A stretch of DNA of 53,123 bases from positions 1 through 53,123 of the forward strand of contig JALAHT010000006.1 in the NCBI GenBank assembly GCA_025384855.1, read 5' to 3'. Source of the stretch: Luteirhabdus salina (GTDB lineage: Bacteria; Bacteroidota; Bacteroidia; Flavobacteriales; Flavobacteriaceae). This document shows positions 9,170-17,398 of the stretch, piece after piece. A model generated the notes under the pieces. That model searched no databases. It had not been told where the DNA came from and was given only the letters and a program-made list of their open reading frames with translations. How positions within the stretch are numbered: position 1 is the first letter of the stretch; every line of letters begins with the position of its first letter. Both the position numbers and the translations under genes were made by a program.

Positions 9170-9901
9170 TTGAAGATAATCAAACTTAATGCCATCGAGT
9201 CTACCAACACCTACCTAAAGGAATTGGTGCGTGCCAATTCGTTCGATGAAGATACGGTTGTTTGGACAACTCACCAAACCGAAGGTCGCGGTCAGCACGG
9301 CAATTCCTGGGTCTCAGAACCGGGTAAAAACCTAGCGATCAGCCTATATACTAGGCTTCGCGGAATTTCAATTGAAGATCGTTTTGCTCTTACAATGGCA
9401 GCTTCCCTTGCCGTCTGCGATATGCTTGAAACACTTCACATTTCTGACTATACTGTCAAATGGCCTAACGACATCTTGTCACGTAACAAAAAGATAGCTG
9501 GGATTTTGATTGAAAACACTGTTCAGCGGGATATTATTTCGGCTGCTATCGTTGGAATTGGTCTCAATTTGAACCAAACGAGCTTTTTAGGATTACCGCA
9601 GGCTTCTTCACTTGCCAAGCTAACAAACCGGGCCTTTCAAGCTGAAAAAGTGTTGGAGATACTTGTGAATGCTTTGAAACGAAGGTTTGAGCACTTGCCC
9701 TCTGTCGATTTCAATTTGTTGAAAAAGGAATATGAATCGAAATTGTTTAGAAAAGATGAAGTATCTACCTTTTCTTTTCCCGATCAATCTAAAAAGGTGG
9801 GTATCATTAAGGGCGTTACAAATGAAGGATTACTAACCGTAGCGCATCCCGATGATTTAATTAAGCACTACGATTTAAAGGAAATCGCCTTACTTTACTA
9901 A
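9170..9901 (+). CDS. birA: Biotin--[acetyl-CoA-carboxylase] ligase
   Basis: Activates biotin as biotinyl-AMP and attaches it to the biotin carrier protein of biotin carboxylases. The 243 residues are a class I (catalytic only) ligase with no N-terminal DNA-binding domain, so it is probably not a repressor. The biotinyl-AMP loop is GRGQHGNSW (about 39-47) and the catalytic lysine region is KWPND (about 97-101). No ATG fits; TTG at 9170 gives the family start (KIIKLNAIESTNTYL). An upstream TTG at 9122 would add 16 residues unlike the family. It diverges from rsfS; its stop overlaps the START-like gene by 4 bases. Confidence 0.9.
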   Translation: MKIIKLNAIESTNTYLKELVRANSFDEDTVVWTTHQTEGRGQHGNSWVSEPGKNLAISLYTRLRGISIEDRFALTMAASLAVCDMLETLHISDYTVKWPNDILSRNKKIAGILIENTVQRDIISAAIVGIGLNLNQTSFLGLPQASSLAKLTNRAFQAEKVLEILVNALKRRFEHLPSVDFNLLKKEYESKLFRKDEVSTFSFPDQSKKVGIIKGVTNEGLLTVAHPDDLIKHYDLKEIALLY

Positions 9902-10290
9902 AGCGTTTCCATCTTGGTAGTAAGCGTTTCCATGAATTTGGAAATCGGACTCTTGATCATCATGGCCATCATCGGGTTGAAGTCGCCTTCAAAAACCAAC
10001 TCCACCTGACTTTCATTTGCATTTACATCCGTAATGTTGGCAGTTAGGGTGAAGGAGAGCTTATCGCTCATAGAACCCAACTGCACCTTGTTTGGCGGAG
10101 TAACTTCTTTTACTTCCAATGCAATTTCCGGCATACCCTTTAAAGCGAAGACAAACGCTTTTTCATTTAGCACTTCAAATTTGCTGATGTTTTCGGGCAT
10201 CAACTGTTCGAAATTGCTGACGTTTCCTAAAAATTGACATAGTTCTTCAGCAGATTTTTGAACGGTAACTTGTTTGCTTGTAAGTTTCAT
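9898..10290 (-). CDS. SRPBCC (START-like) domain protein
   Basis: A 130-residue single-domain protein with no signal or membrane segment. The pattern looks like the SRPBCC / polyketide cyclase-like fold: LCQFLGNVSNFEQLMPENIS at the N-terminus, several alternating beta strands, and a long C-terminal helix containing MMAMMIKSPISKFMETL. Such proteins form a deep hydrophobic pocket; the ligand here is unknown. It lies 35 bases downstream of pyrE on the same strand, so it is probably cotranscribed with it, and its end overlaps the birA stop. Confidence 0.75.
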   Translation of the reverse strand: MKLTSKQVTVQKSAEELCQFLGNVSNFEQLMPENISKFEVLNEKAFVFALKGMPEIALEVKEVTPPNKVQLGSMSDKLSFTLTANITDVNANESQVELVFEGDFNPMMAMMIKSPISKFMETLTTKMETL

Positions 10291-10325
10291 AATGGCTGTA
10301 AGGTTAAGGAATTAATACGATTTGG

Positions 10326-10967
10326 TTAATGTCCCCAGGTTTCTGGATCGCTCCGCCACTGCGACAAGGTTTCTTTTTCGTCAGCTTTTATGTAGCCTGA
10401 CTTTTCCGCTTGCGATAGCAGATGTTCATAGTCGCTCAGCGTATGTAAGGCAACATCAGCTTCTTTAAAATTGTCGGTGGATACCGCAAAGCCATAGGTA
10501 AAGATCGCTACCATACCTTTAACGTTAGCGTTGGCTTCACGTAAGGCTTCCACCGCTAGTAAGCTACTTTTTCCAGTACTGATGAGGTCTTCAATAACGA
10601 CCACGTGTTGATGTGGTTGCAATTGTCCTTCAATTTTATTTTGACGGCCGTGCTTTTTTGCCTCGGGTCGGACATAGCAAAAAGGAACATTCAAATAATC
10701 GGCTACCAGGGCACCGATGCCAATAGCTCCCGTTGCAACACCTGCGATCATATCTGGCGTACCGTAGAGGTATTCCACCTGTTTGGCGATGGTTTCACGC
10801 AGATAGTTCCGGATAGGAGGGTAGGATAGCGTTATTCGGTTGTCGCAATAAATAGGAGATTTCCAACCAGAAGCCCAGGTAAATGGGTTTTGTGGTTGTA
10901 ATTTTATTGCCTTAATTTGTAAGAGAAGTTCCGCTGTTTTTTGGGCGGTTTCAGTATTCAAAATCAT
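10326..10967 (-). CDS. pyrE: Orotate phosphoribosyltransferase
   Basis: Fifth step of de novo pyrimidine synthesis: orotate plus PRPP gives orotidine monophosphate. The 213 residues contain the PRPP-binding motif VVVIEDLISTGKSS (about 122-135), the IAGVATGAIGIGALVA segment, and the RPEAKKHGRQNKIEG flexible loop with its catalytic lysine. The ATG at 10967 is chosen because the TACATTTG promoter box is at 10973-10980, only 5 bases upstream. That makes a longer start impossible and predicts a leaderless or nearly leaderless message. Confidence 0.95.
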   Translation of the reverse strand: MILNTETAQKTAELLLQIKAIKLQPQNPFTWASGWKSPIYCDNRITLSYPPIRNYLRETIAKQVEYLYGTPDMIAGVATGAIGIGALVADYLNVPFCYVRPEAKKHGRQNKIEGQLQPHQHVVVIEDLISTGKSSLLAVEALREANANVKGMVAIFTYGFAVSTDNFKEADVALHTLSDYEHLLSQAEKSGYIKADEKETLSQWRSDPETWGH

Positions 10968-10972
10968 AGCTG

Positions 10973-10980
10973 CAAATGTA
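10973..10980 (-). promoter_or_regulatory. Promoter -7 box of pyrE
   Basis: TACATTTG on the minus strand, 5 bases from the pyrE ATG. It overlaps the start codon (10976-10978) of the divergent NUDIX gene. Confidence 0.6.
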
Positions 10981-11605
10981 TAAAGTTTTTGTGAAAGACA
11001 TCCCCATAATCCTTTCAACCAAAAAAAATATTGGCGCCCAATATACTTCGATTCCGCTAAAGCTCGCGCGTTTCAAAAAGCTTATAAAAAAAATCAACAA
11101 GGGGAAATTGTTGTACGTGAACTTGTACCATCGCAATGAGGAAAAACTTGAAAAATTTCTTCGGAAGAAATTGCCCGTAGTAGAAGCTGCTGGTGGAATG
11201 GTGTACAATTCGAAAAAAGAGATTCTCTTTATATATCGAAAGAAGCGATGGGATCTTCCTAAAGGCCGAATCGAAAAGAAAGAAAGCCATGAAGAGGCGG
11301 CTATTCGTGAAGTAGAGGAAGAAACGGGTATCAAGGGATTGGAGATTCGGCAATTTTTAACCACAACGTACCATGTTTTCAAAAGAGGTGGGAAGTACAA
11401 ATTAAAGATTACCTATTGGTATGAAATGTATTCCGATTTTGATGGTGAATTTACCCCCGAAAAAAGTGAAGATATCACGAAAGTGAAATGGAAGAACTTC
11501 GAAAAGTCACAAAAAGCACTTCGCAAGAGTTATGAAAACATAAAACTGCTCTTTCCGAAGGAATATTTAACCACCCACCCGAACGATCGGGTAACGGAGG
11601 TGTGA
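10976..11605 (+). CDS. NUDIX hydrolase
   Basis: A 209-residue protein with a NUDIX domain in its second half. The NUDIX box is complete at about 97-119 (G-x5-E-x7-REVEEETGI), so metal binding and pyrophosphohydrolase activity are likely. The substrate cannot be told. The N-terminal 65 residues form an extra basic alpha/beta region (KLARFKKLIKKINKGKLLYVNLY) that I cannot place in a family. The gene starts divergently from pyrE. Its end overlaps the end of the M14 peptidase gene by 39 bases in a tail-to-tail arrangement. Confidence 0.9.
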   Translation: MYKVFVKDIPIILSTKKNIGAQYTSIPLKLARFKKLIKKINKGKLLYVNLYHRNEEKLEKFLRKKLPVVEAAGGMVYNSKKEILFIYRKKRWDLPKGRIEKKESHEEAAIREVEEETGIKGLEIRQFLTTTYHVFKRGGKYKLKITYWYEMYSDFDGEFTPEKSEDITKVKWKNFEKSQKALRKSYENIKLLFPKEYLTTHPNDRVTEV

Positions 11606-13330
11606 TGTTTCATAATGATCGGATTGCTTGTGAAGCCAATCCAATTGCGCATACCAGTTTTGGGCGAAGGTAGGGTCCTGCTTTTTCTTTTCTTCAAATC
11701 GCGCTTTTAAATCAGCATCGTTATTTAATAATTCCAAAGCCTTCTCTTCCCACACATACGGAGAGAATCCTTCTTTCTGCTGAAGAATCGCATCAAAATA
11801 ATTCCAATTGAAATACGAATCGGGTGCTTCCGGCTCTAGCGTTTCCAATAGAAAGCGAACCCCTGGTTGTTGCGTGTCGATCCAATAGTCGCCTGCATTC
11901 ACTTTTACTTCAGTGGTACTAGCCGAAACTTCGCTGTTATAGTGAAGGTAATGCCCTTCATACGGTCGGTCTACGGTTTCATAATCCTCTATGCGGTATA
12001 TGGTTGCGGTAACAGTAGTGTCTTTCGGGATGGAGCGCATCTTTATTTTATTTATTCTTAAACGGTCGATAACATTCCAGTATCCTTTAGGAACCACATA
12101 TGCTTCGGGAATCGTAATGCTTTTCTTTGGTTCGAAATAATTGTTATAGGGTATTTTTTTGGTGAAGGGTTGGTTGCGATCGTATTGCAGTCGATTCGCT
12201 CCAGTGACATCACTTTTCTTGGTAACACCCTCGTAGCCTCTGAAGTCAAGTGTATCGGCACGCGTACTATCCACTTGCCATTGAATGGGGTAGGTGTTGC
12301 CCGCTGAATATAATGAATTAGAATTCTTACGTAGTTCTAGAATCACTTCAGCATCTCGATCTACGATTTCAATCATAGATTGTAGTAAGGCATAGGTTCC
12401 TTCTACTCGTTCTTTGTAGGGTTTAAGCATATGGGTTTCGACCATCATACCCAAGGTGTTGAACAGCGTTGTATAGCCGGTGGAATAGCGCGGACTATCC
12501 ATAAACTGTTGAAAGCCGCTTTCTGGCGTGCGGTTGAATACATTTACATAAGGTGTGATATCCCAATCGCGCTGTTGAAGGGAATCCTCAAGTTGTGGCA
12601 TCAGGTTTTTGTGAAGATAATCGCCTAAAGGGCCTCCTAATTTGTTATGTTGGGTGAAGAGGTGCGTTAGCACATATTGGTAGTCGGCACCATTGCTTAC
12701 ATGCGTATCTATAAAAACATCGGGGGAAACATTATGGAAGACTCTCGCAAATGACCGGGCATTTTTGGAGTCCATTTTTATAAAATCGCGGTTGAGGTCG
12801 TAGTTTCGCGCATTTCCTCGGAAACCATATGCCTTCGGTCCATTCTGATTGGTGCGCGTTCCGCTATTTCGGTTTAAGGCACCTCCAATATTGTACACGG
12901 GAATTACCGCAATAATTACATTTTCAGGTGTCTTAAGAGTGCCTTCAGCTAAATCCCGCATCAACATCATGCTTGCATCGATACCGTCGCTTTCTCCAGG
13001 ATGAATGCCATTGTTGATAAGCATGACTACTTTGTTTTCGTCATTAGCGAATTCTGATTCAAAGCTTCGGTCGGGGTTGAACGTTACAAGGTGTAGAGGC
13101 TTGCCGCTATCAGTTTGGGAAAGCTCATACATTGCTATGTCGGTGTACGCTTCCGATAATTTATCGTAATAGGTAATTACCTCTTTATAGGTTGCCGTCT
13201 CCAGGCCTTCCGAGTGCTCGAACACAGTTGTAAAATCATAATTCGTTTTCGTTCTTTTTTCAGAACAGCTGGCTATTAATGCGATCGTTGCTGCTAATGC
13301 TGAAAGCAAGTAAGGGTTAAAATGACGCAT
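11567..13330 (-). CDS. M14 family zinc carboxypeptidase lipoprotein
   Basis: A 587-residue exported metallopeptidase. The N-terminus is a lipoprotein signal with cysteine C22 in LIASC. Zinc ligands of the M14 family appear as H110 and E113 (HPGESDG) and H210 (IDTHVSNG). The substrate-binding pair is NR at 180-181 (YDLNRDF), and a likely catalytic glutamate is E298 in MVETHM. The protein should sit in the outer or inner membrane facing the periplasm or surface and trim peptides. The C-terminal part (about 350-587) is an extra beta-rich region. It is convergent with NUDIX. Confidence 0.9.
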   Translation of the reverse strand: MRHFNPYLLSALAATIALIASCSEKRTKTNYDFTTVFEHSEGLETATYKEVITYYDKLSEAYTDIAMYELSQTDSGKPLHLVTFNPDRSFESEFANDENKVVMLINNGIHPGESDGIDASMMLMRDLAEGTLKTPENVIIAVIPVYNIGGALNRNSGTRTNQNGPKAYGFRGNARNYDLNRDFIKMDSKNARSFARVFHNVSPDVFIDTHVSNGADYQYVLTHLFTQHNKLGGPLGDYLHKNLMPQLEDSLQQRDWDITPYVNVFNRTPESGFQQFMDSPRYSTGYTTLFNTLGMMVETHMLKPYKERVEGTYALLQSMIEIVDRDAEVILELRKNSNSLYSAGNTYPIQWQVDSTRADTLDFRGYEGVTKKSDVTGANRLQYDRNQPFTKKIPYNNYFEPKKSITIPEAYVVPKGYWNVIDRLRINKIKMRSIPKDTTVTATIYRIEDYETVDRPYEGHYLHYNSEVSASTTEVKVNAGDYWIDTQQPGVRFLLETLEPEAPDSYFNWNYFDAILQQKEGFSPYVWEEKALELLNNDADLKARFEEKKKQDPTFAQNWYAQLDWLHKQSDHYETSHLRYPIVRVGG

Positions 13331-13391
13331 ATTTGTTATTGTCAGAAATTTATATTTTGCAATTTAATGATGATAATTAAATGTACTTTTA

Positions 13392-13399
13392 TATATTTG
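13392..13399 (+). promoter_or_regulatory. Promoter -7 box of the T9SS type A gene
   Basis: TATATTTG, an exact TANNTTTG match, with a leader of about 30 AT-rich bases before the ATG at 13435. Confidence 0.6.
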
Positions 13400-13434
13400 A
13401 ATTACCAATATTAAACTTTTAAACACATTTTATT

Positions 13435-14280
13435 ATGAAAAAAATTACTTTGTTGGCAGCTTCTTTGCTTATTGGAGTTGCTTCTAATGCCCAAGTAACT
13501 TTATCTCAGAGTGTCGATCCATCTACGATTGATACTGGTGGGGTGGCATGTTGGAACAGCGGTAACGGTGAGTACCGTGACAACGCATTTGCTAGAACAT
13601 ACGACTTGGAGGGAGATTTCTCTATCATGGGTGATTTTGACGTTTCTGCTGTTGAGTTCGGACAAGGTTCTGCTGATGATGGAAAAGTTGTTCAGGTAAA
13701 CATTTATGAAGTCGATACTCAAGATTTATCTCTTGCAACTTTCACCCTTATCGCAACAACTGATGTTACGTTAGAGGCTGCAAATGATTTAACTTTGATC
13801 GAAGCGCCAATTACAGCTACTATTCCTGCCGGAACTACCGTTGCTGTAGAAGTTTTTGCTCCAGACGAAGGAACTGATACTTTTATCCGTTACTTCCCTG
13901 GGTTTAACACAGCAGGTCAGAATAACACTGCTTGGTTAAAGTCTGATGGATGTACTATTCCATGGTCAGATTCTAACACTATTGTTGCTGATCCTCAGGA
14001 ATATGTTATCAACCTAGTAGGTGAGGAAGTATTGAGCGTAGGCGACAATGCGCTTTCTCAAGTTTCTGTATTCCCTAACCCAGCTGATGCTAAGTTGAAC
14101 ATCAACGCTCCTGCATCTGTTGAAATCAACAATGCTACTCTTTATGACGTATTAGGTCGTAACACTGGAGTTGCTTTAGTTGAAGGAACAATGAACATTG
14201 CTGACCTTTCAAGAGGTGTGTATGTTCTTTCAGTAGAAACTTCTGCTGGTACCTTGACTGAGAAAATCGTTAAGAAATAA
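13435..14280 (+). CDS. T9SS type A sorting domain protein, secreted
   Basis: A 281-residue exported protein. It has a Sec signal peptide (residues 1-19, ending SNA before Q) and a C-terminal type A sorting domain at about 205-281, with VFPNPADAKLNI at the start, YDVLGR in the middle and GVYVLSVE then EKIVKK at the end. T9SS removes this domain on export. The central 180 residues are acidic and threonine-rich with a beta-sandwich look (VNIYEVDTQ, VAVEVFAPDEG) but no catalytic motif, so I cannot name a function; a carbohydrate-binding or adhesive module is possible. Its codons are simpler and more uniform (GTT, GCT, ACT) than those of its neighbours, which suggests high expression. Confidence 0.9.
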   Translation: MKKITLLAASLLIGVASNAQVTLSQSVDPSTIDTGGVACWNSGNGEYRDNAFARTYDLEGDFSIMGDFDVSAVEFGQGSADDGKVVQVNIYEVDTQDLSLATFTLIATTDVTLEAANDLTLIEAPITATIPAGTTVAVEVFAPDEGTDTFIRYFPGFNTAGQNNTAWLKSDGCTIPWSDSNTIVADPQEYVINLVGEEVLSVGDNALSQVSVFPNPADAKLNINAPASVEINNATLYDVLGRNTGVALVEGTMNIADLSRGVYVLSVETSAGTLTEKIVKK

Positions 14281-14304
14281 TAAAGCATTTTTATAATGCT
14301 AAAA

Positions 14305-14331
14305 AGGCTGTCGGAAGACAGCCTTTTTTTA
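14305..14331 (+). terminator. Terminator of the T9SS type A gene
   Basis: Stem AGGCTGTC (14305-14312) and GACAGCCT (14317-14324) with a GGAA loop and a T run. A weaker AGCATT/AATGCT hairpin precedes it at 14284-14300. Confidence 0.85.
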
Positions 14332-14378
14332 TGGATTATTTTGATGAATTGATTCCGCTTTCTTCTGATTGCTTTTTT

Positions 14379-15197
14379 TTAGAGTGAATTTACGGCTTGT
14401 CGTATTTTCACCAAGTCGGTAAGTACTTTTTCAAGCTTGCTTAAATCGAGCATATTAGCGCCATCACTTTTGGCATTTGATGGATCGAAATGGGTTTCCA
14501 TGAACAATCCATCAACGCCTGCTGCTATTCCAGCACGAGCGATAGTGCCGATCATGTCGGGTCGCCCTCCCGTTACTCCAACGCTTTGGTTCGGCTGCTG
14601 TAGACTATGGGTAACATCCAGAACCGTAGAGGCAAAGGCCTTCATCGTCGGTATGCCTCTAAAATCCACAATCATATCCTGATAGCCAAACATGGTTCCG
14701 CGATCGGTTATCATGACCCTATCATTTCCACTGTCCGTCACCTTTTTTACCGCATGCTTCATGCTTTCCGGACTCATAAATTGTCCTTTCTTGAGATTTA
14801 CGGTCTTTCCAGTTTCTGCGGCTGCTACCACTAAGTCGGTTTGACGTACTAGAAAAGCTGGAATCTGTAATATATCTACATATTCGGCAGCCTTAGCGGC
14901 ATCGCTGCTTTCATGAATATCGGTTACGGTCGGAACGTCAAAGGTTTCCGATACTTTTTGAAGGATTTTCAAGGCTTTTTCATCGCCAATTCCAGTGAAA
15001 CTGTCGATACGGCTGCGATTTGCTTTTTTAAAGCTGCCTTTAAATACATAGGGTATTTCAAGTTTATCGGTGATCTTTATGACTTCTTCCGCTATGCGAA
15101 GGGCCATGTCCTCGCCTTCAATGGCACAAGGACCAGCTAATAGGAAAAAGTTTCCTGAAGTCGTATGTTTTATTTTAGGTATGGAAGATAACTTCAT
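14379..15197 (-). CDS. kdsA: 3-deoxy-8-phosphooctulonate synthase
   Basis: Condenses arabinose 5-phosphate with phosphoenolpyruvate to give Kdo 8-phosphate, the precursor of the Kdo core of lipopolysaccharide. The 272 residues show the family landmarks: LAGPCAIE near the N-terminus, FKGSFKKANRSR for phosphate binding, TDIHE, QIPAFLVRQTDL, the DVTHSLQQPN segment, and the GLFMETHFDP metal region. It is monocistronic as far as visible, divergent from typA. The 333-base gap to typA contains repeat copy B. Confidence 0.97.
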   Translation of the reverse strand: MKLSSIPKIKHTTSGNFFLLAGPCAIEGEDMALRIAEEVIKITDKLEIPYVFKGSFKKANRSRIDSFTGIGDEKALKILQKVSETFDVPTVTDIHESSDAAKAAEYVDILQIPAFLVRQTDLVVAAAETGKTVNLKKGQFMSPESMKHAVKKVTDSGNDRVMITDRGTMFGYQDMIVDFRGIPTMKAFASTVLDVTHSLQQPNQSVGVTGGRPDMIGTIARAGIAAGVDGLFMETHFDPSNAKSDGANMLDLSKLEKVLTDLVKIRQAVNSL

Positions 15198-15308
15198 AGT
15201 ATGGTATTTAAGGGTACAAAGATACTCAAATGCATGCTACTAAATAGTTCTAGAGAACGTACTCCATTTGAATCGAGCTTTCAACACTCATTATATTATA
15301 ATGGTGTT

Positions 15309-15449
15309 GCATTAGGGGTTGAGGCGGCATCCTCTTTTTGAGTCGGGAAAGACCTGCTGGGTTTTGCATATCCGGCAGGTCTGAATTGGGTTGGAGCAAA
15401 AAGAGATATAGCCGAAGACACGACCCACGCAAAAGCGTGGGAAATGCCC
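15309..15449 (+). repeat. Structured RNA-like repeat, copy B
   Basis: Closing helix GCATT (15309-15313) with AATGC (15443-15447), where copies A and C have GCGTT with AACGC: a compensatory change. Core GGCGGCATCC ... GATATAGCC. Arm 2 pairs CTCTTTTTG (15332-15340) with CAAAAAGAG (15397-15405) and, further in, AGACCTGC with GCAGGTCT. Arm 3 is CCCACGC (15424-15430), AAAA, GCGTGGG (15435-15441). It ends about 50 bases upstream of the typA promoter box. Confidence 0.7.
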
Positions 15450-15497
15450 AAAAAAATAATTAACGAAAATAACACCCAAACTATTGATAATAAGCGT

Positions 15498-15505
15498 TAC
15501 TTTTG
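15498..15505 (+). promoter_or_regulatory. Promoter -7 box of typA
   Basis: TACTTTTG, an exact TANNTTTG match, 25 bases before the typA ATG. It rules out an in-frame ATG at 15444, which would lie upstream of the promoter. Confidence 0.65.
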
Positions 15506-15530
15506 CACCGCCTTAAAAACAGGTACCATT

Positions 15531-17324
15531 ATGGATATCAAAAATATCGCAATTATAGCTCACGTAGACCACGGCAAGACCACCTTGGTAGATAAGATTA
15601 TGCACCATTGTAGCCTTTTCCGTGAGAATGAGAAAACAGGAGAGCTAATTCTCGATAATAACGACCTAGAACGCGAACGCGGGATTACTATTACCTCGAA
15701 GAACGTGTCGGTTACGTATAAAGATACTAAGATCAATATCATCGACACCCCTGGTCACGCCGACTTTGGAGGTGAAGTGGAACGTGTCTTGAACATGGCC
15801 GACGGCGTTTTATTATTGGTCGATGCCTTTGAGGGCCCGATGCCACAAACCCGTTTTGTACTTCAAAAAGCGATTTCGCTTGGATTAAAACCGTGCGTGG
15901 TCATCAATAAGGTCGATAAGGAAAACTGTACGCCCGATGAGGTGCACGAAGCGGTATTCGATTTGATGTTCGAACTCGGTGCCGAAGAGTGGCAGTTGGA
16001 TTTCCCTACCGTTTACGGAAGTGCGAAAAACAATTGGATGAGCGACGATTGGCAAAAGCCGACCGATTCGATTGCACCCGTGTTGGATATGGTATTGGAG
16101 CATATTCCTTCACCAAAGATTGAAGAGGGGAGTACCCAGATGTTGATTACCTCTTTGGATTATTCTTCGTTTACGGGTCGAATAGCTATCGGACGGTTGC
16201 AACGTGGAGTTTTGAAGGAAAACATGCCTGTTTCTTTAGTGAAGCGTGATGGGAAAATTGTGAAATCCAGAATCAAGGAACTACATACGTTTGAAGGACT
16301 TGGCCGAATCAAGGTTTCTGAAGTAAAAGCTGGCGATATCTGCGCAATTGTTGGCTTAGAGAGTTTTGATATTGGCGATACGATTGCCGATGCCGAAAAT
16401 CCAGAGGCATTGAAGACCATCGCCATCGATGAGCCGACGATGAGTATGTTGTTTACCATTAACGATTCTCCTTTCTTCGGAAAAGATGGTAAGTACGTCA
16501 CCTCTCGTCATATTAAGGAGCGTTTGGAGCGTGAATTGGAGAAGAACTTAGCGCTACGTGTTGAAGAAACTGGAAGTGCAGATAGTTTTATGGTATATGG
16601 ACGCGGCGTATTGCACCTTTCGGTATTGATTGAAACCATGCGTCGCGAGGGATACGAACTACAAATTGGTCAGCCACAGGTAATTATTAAGGAAATTGAC
16701 GGTGTTAAGAGTGAACCTGTAGAGGAATTGACGATTGATCTTCCTGAAAGTGTTAGCGGTCGTGCGATCGATATGGTTACGACTCGTAAGGGTGAAATGA
16801 CCAGTATGGAAGCCAAGGGCGATCGGATGGTCTGTAAGTTTGAGATTCCTTCACGAGGAATTATAGGCTTACGAAACCAGTTGTTGACCGCTACGGCCGG
16901 TGAAGCCATTATGACACACCGATTTAAGGAATACCAGCCATTAAAAGGTGGAATTCCTGAGCGTTTGAACGGAAGTATGGTTTCTATGGAAAAGGGAACT
17001 GCGATTCCGTATTCTATTGATAAGCTACAGGAACGGGGACGATTCTTTATCAATCCAGGAGAAGATATTTATGAAGGTCAGGTAATCGGTGAGAATTCTC
17101 GTCAGGATGATATGGTGGTGAATATTACTAAGACCAAGAAACTGACAAACGTCCGATCTGCTGGAGCCGACGATAAGGCGCGAATTGTTCCGGCCATTAA
17201 GTTTTCGCTGGAAGAGGCCTTAGAATATATCCAAAAGGATGAGTATGTAGAGGTTACGCCAAATCATCTTCGTCTCCGTAAAATATTGCTGAAGGAAGTC
17301 GACCGCAAGCGCGCGAAGGTGTAA
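15531..17324 (+). CDS. typA: Ribosome-associated translational GTPase TypA (BipA)
   Basis: Elongation-factor-like GTPase that acts on the ribosome under cold or other stress and helps 50S assembly. The 597 residues begin with the G1 motif AHVDHGKTT (10-18), then RERGITI (switch I), [11 protein letters not shown] (G3) and NKVD (G4). The EF-G-like domains III and V follow, then the TypA-specific C-terminal domain with [19 protein letters not shown]. The ATG at 15531 gives the family N-terminus [11 protein letters not shown] and lies just after the promoter box. Confidence 0.97.
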   Translation: MDIKNIAIIAHVDHGKTTLVDKIMHHCSLFRENEKTGELILDNNDLERERGITITSKNVSVTYKDTKINIIDTPGHADFGGEVERVLNMADGVLLLVDAFEGPMPQTRFVLQKAISLGLKPCVVINKVDKENCTPDEVHEAVFDLMFELGAEEWQLDFPTVYGSAKNNWMSDDWQKPTDSIAPVLDMVLEHIPSPKIEEGSTQMLITSLDYSSFTGRIAIGRLQRGVLKENMPVSLVKRDGKIVKSRIKELHTFEGLGRIKVSEVKAGDICAIVGLESFDIGDTIADAENPEALKTIAIDEPTMSMLFTINDSPFFGKDGKYVTSRHIKERLERELEKNLALRVEETGSADSFMVYGRGVLHLSVLIETMRREGYELQIGQPQVIIKEIDGVKSEPVEELTIDLPESVSGRAIDMVTTRKGEMTSMEAKGDRMVCKFEIPSRGIIGLRNQLLTATAGEAIMTHRFKEYQPLKGGIPERLNGSMVSMEKGTAIPYSIDKLQERGRFFINPGEDIYEGQVIGENSRQDDMVVNITKTKKLTNVRSAGADDKARIVPAIKFSLEEALEYIQKDEYVEVTPNHLRLRKILLKEVDRKRAKV

Positions 17325-17342
17325 GGTTTTGTTTCTTCGGAA

Positions 17343-17378
17343 GAATCCTGCAGGATTCAATAATTACCGCTATTTTTG
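17343..17378 (+). promoter_or_regulatory. Palindrome and promoter of the epimerase gene
   Basis: A perfect 16-base palindrome GAATCCTGCAGGATTC (17343-17358) is followed by TATTTTTG (17371-17378), a TANNTTTG match, 20 bases before the ATG at 17399. The palindrome covers the place where the upstream promoter element should be, so it could be an operator. No T run follows it, so it is not a typical terminator. Confidence 0.4.
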
Positions 17379-17398
17379 ACGATAAAGCCTATCGCATT

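Noticed and set aside
15289-15303. Short AT-rich palindrome CATTATATTATAATG
   Set aside because: Such palindromes are expected by chance in AT-rich intergenic DNA; no promoter or terminator context.
15444-15530. Longer typA start at ATG 15444
   Set aside because: The TANNTTTG promoter box (15498-15505) lies downstream of it, the ATG is within repeat copy B, and the extra 29 residues are unlike TypA.
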